The notes under the pieces are model-generated. The model searched no databases. It saw only the letters and a program-made list of their open reading frames with translations, and had not been told where the DNA came from. Shown here one piece after another: positions 22,371 through 23,571 of a DNA stretch of 23,571 nucleotides. This DNA comes from Microthrixaceae bacterium (GTDB taxonomy: Bacteria; Actinomycetota; Acidimicrobiia; Acidimicrobiales; DATDAH01): assembly GCA_020637195.1 (NCBI GenBank), contig JACJWK010000031.1:1-23571 (forward strand), in the 5' to 3' direction. Within the stretch, counting starts at the first letter, position 1, and each line of letters starts with the position of its first letter. A program made the position numbers and the translations under genes.

Positions 22371-23516
22371 ATGCGCAACGCCGTCACCGACCTGCTCGGC
22401 ATCGACGTCCCCATCCTGGCCTTCAGCCACTGCCGCGACGTGGTGGCCGAGGTGTCCCGGGCCGGCGGCCTGGGCGTGCTCGGCGCGGTGGCCCACACCC
22501 CCGAGGCCCTCGAGATCGACCTCGACTGGATCGAGGAGCAGGTGGGCGACCGCCCCTACGGCGTCGACCTCATCATCCCCGCCCGCTACGCCGGTGACGA
22601 CCAGGGCGGGTTCACCCTCGACGACATCGTCTCGCTCATCCCCGCCGAGCACGCCGCCTTCGTCGAGGACATCCTCGCCCGCTACGAGGTGCCGCCGCTG
22701 CCCGCCGACGACGAGGGCCCGGGCCGGGCCGGGTGGCAGACCAACGACGCCGCCGCGCCGTTCTCGGCCAACCGGGCCGGGCCACAGCTCGAGATCGCCC
22801 TGGCCCACCGCACCGCGCTGGTGGCGAACGCCCTCGGCCCACCGCCGCCCGAGATGATCGAGCAGGTCAAGGGGGCCGGCCGGGTCGTGGCCGCGCTGGC
22901 CGGCCGGGCCGTGCACGCCGAGCGCCACGTCGCCGCCGGCGTCGATGTCATCGTCGCCCAGGGCTCCGAGGCGGGGGGCCACACGGGCGAGATCGGCTCG
23001 ATGGTCCTCATCCCCGAGGTGGTCGACGCGGTGGCCCCGGTGCCCGTGCTGGGCGCCGGCGGGATCGGCCGGGGGCGCCAGATGGCCGCGGCCATGGCCC
23101 TCGGCGCCCAGGGCGTCTGGTGCGGCTCGGTGTGGCTCACCACCGCCGAGGCCGAGACCCACCCGGTCGTGAAGCAGAAGATGCTGGCGGCCACGTCGGC
23201 CGACACCCTCCGGTCCCGGTCGCTCACCGGCAAGCACGCCCGGATGCTGCGCTCCTCCTGGACCGACGAGTGGGAGCGCGACGACACGCCCGACCCGCTG
23301 GGCATGCCCCTCCAGCCCATCCTCACCGCCCAGGCGCAGTACCGCATCAACCGGGCGGCGGAGCGCCACCCCGGCGCGGAGAAGCTGGCCAACTACTTCG
23401 TGGGCCAGATCGTGGGCGCCATGAACACGCCCACCACCTCGCGCCAGGTGGTCTACGGGATGGTCGAGGAGTTCATCGAGTCGGTCGAGGCGCTCGCCGC
23501 CCAGCTCGACGACTGA
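22371..23516 (+). CDS. Nitronate monooxygenase / NAD(P)H-dependent flavin oxidoreductase family protein
   Basis: A 381-residue TIM-barrel flavoprotein. The N-terminus MRNAVTDLLGIDVPILAFSH, followed by SRAGGLGVLGA, starts the barrel. QGSEAGGHTGEIGS (about 198-210) with His204 is the FMN-phosphate and catalytic-base region, and VLGAGGIGRGRQMAAAMALGA (in parts, 226-245) is the second phosphate-binding turn. The family oxidises nitronates or acts as an enoyl or quinone reductase on FMN. The C-terminal 100 residues (KHARMLRSSWTDEWE onward) form a helical lid. The start is fixed by the TAGCCT box 6 nt upstream. It is not obviously linked to the lipid synthase 14 kb away, although that protein contains barrels of the same superfamily. 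The substrate is unknown. Confidence 0.9.
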   Translation: MRNAVTDLLGIDVPILAFSHCRDVVAEVSRAGGLGVLGAVAHTPEALEIDLDWIEEQVGDRPYGVDLIIPARYAGDDQGGFTLDDIVSLIPAEHAAFVEDILARYEVPPLPADDEGPGRAGWQTNDAAAPFSANRAGPQLEIALAHRTALVANALGPPPPEMIEQVKGAGRVVAALAGRAVHAERHVAAGVDVIVAQGSEAGGHTGEIGSMVLIPEVVDAVAPVPVLGAGGIGRGRQMAAAMALGAQGVWCGSVWLTTAEAETHPVVKQKMLAATSADTLRSRSLTGKHARMLRSSWTDEWERDDTPDPLGMPLQPILTAQAQYRINRAAERHPGAEKLANYFVGQIVGAMNTPTTSRQVVYGMVEEFIESVEALAAQLDD

Positions 23517-23534
23517 GCGCCGGCGGCGGGCCGC

Positions 23535-23571
23535 TCAGCGCGCGCCCGCCCGGGCGGCGTGCTCGCGGACG
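23535..23571 (-). CDS. Possible 3' end of a minus-strand gene (partial)
   Basis: On the minus strand the last bases read VREHAARAGAR and then a TGA stop at 23537-23535, converging on the flavoprotein gene. Eleven codons are too few to identify anything. It is listed because codon pattern and position suit the end of a gene outside the window. Confidence 0.3.
   Translation of the reverse strand, partial: VREHAARAGAR

Overview
This is a very GC-rich window (visibly above 70% G+C) that reads as a chromosome segment of an actinomycete. The order rpsF-ssb-rpsR-rplI-dnaB, an Rpf-type secreted muralidase, Gly-rich SSB, many GTG starts and TAnnnT boxes placed 6-7 nt before start codons all fit Actinomycetota. 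A deep-branching group such as Acidimicrobiia is plausible, but this is inference. No IS element, integrase or CRISPR array is visible.

Region by region. (1) 1-8523, minus strand: a secondary-lipid/polyunsaturated-fatty-acid-type synthase locus. A 2327-residue megasynthase carries two flavin-oxidoreductase-like barrels, KS, AT, one ACP and KR, so PfaD-like and PfaA-like modules are joined in one chain. It overlaps by 8 nt a second KS protein that runs off the left edge. A divergent sulfotransferase follows at 8762-9796, with a candidate operator palindrome between them. (2) 9970-12037, minus: a membrane protein with a cupredoxin-like tail that lacks copper ligands, and a Tat-exported lipoprotein phosphoesterase of the phospholipase C family. 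(3) 12173-16085, minus: the ribosomal/replication operon rpsF-ssb-rpsR-rplI-dnaB. DnaB carries a 209-residue endonuclease-free intein, S18 has a long acidic C-terminal tail, and the dnaB 3' end is partly duplicated downstream. (4) 16247-16905, minus: a VapBC-type toxin-antitoxin pair. (5) 17045-18104, plus: a membrane protein with a Trk-like loop and an RCK_C domain, preceded by three 15-bp repeats, then a small acidic hypothetical protein. (6) tRNA-Ser(GCU) at 18227-18313, minus. (7) 18705-19458, plus: an Rpf-domain protein whose signal peptide appears split by a 1-nt frameshift. (8) 19588-22298: a PAS-PAS-GGDEF gene (minus) and a TrmA/RlmD-type RNA methyltransferase (plus), transcribed divergently. 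Both have 5' parts scrambled by many apparent single-base indels over about 20.14-21.42 kb. (9) 22371-23516, plus: a stand-alone nitronate monooxygenase-like flavoprotein, and the possible 3' end of another gene at the right edge.

The most interesting content is the fused lipid synthase, the mini-intein, the repeats placed in linkers and intergenic sites, and the sharply bounded patch of frameshifts. That patch is either a local sequence-quality problem or the decay of two adjacent genes. Nothing was computed beyond reading the sequence; family names rest on recognised motifs.
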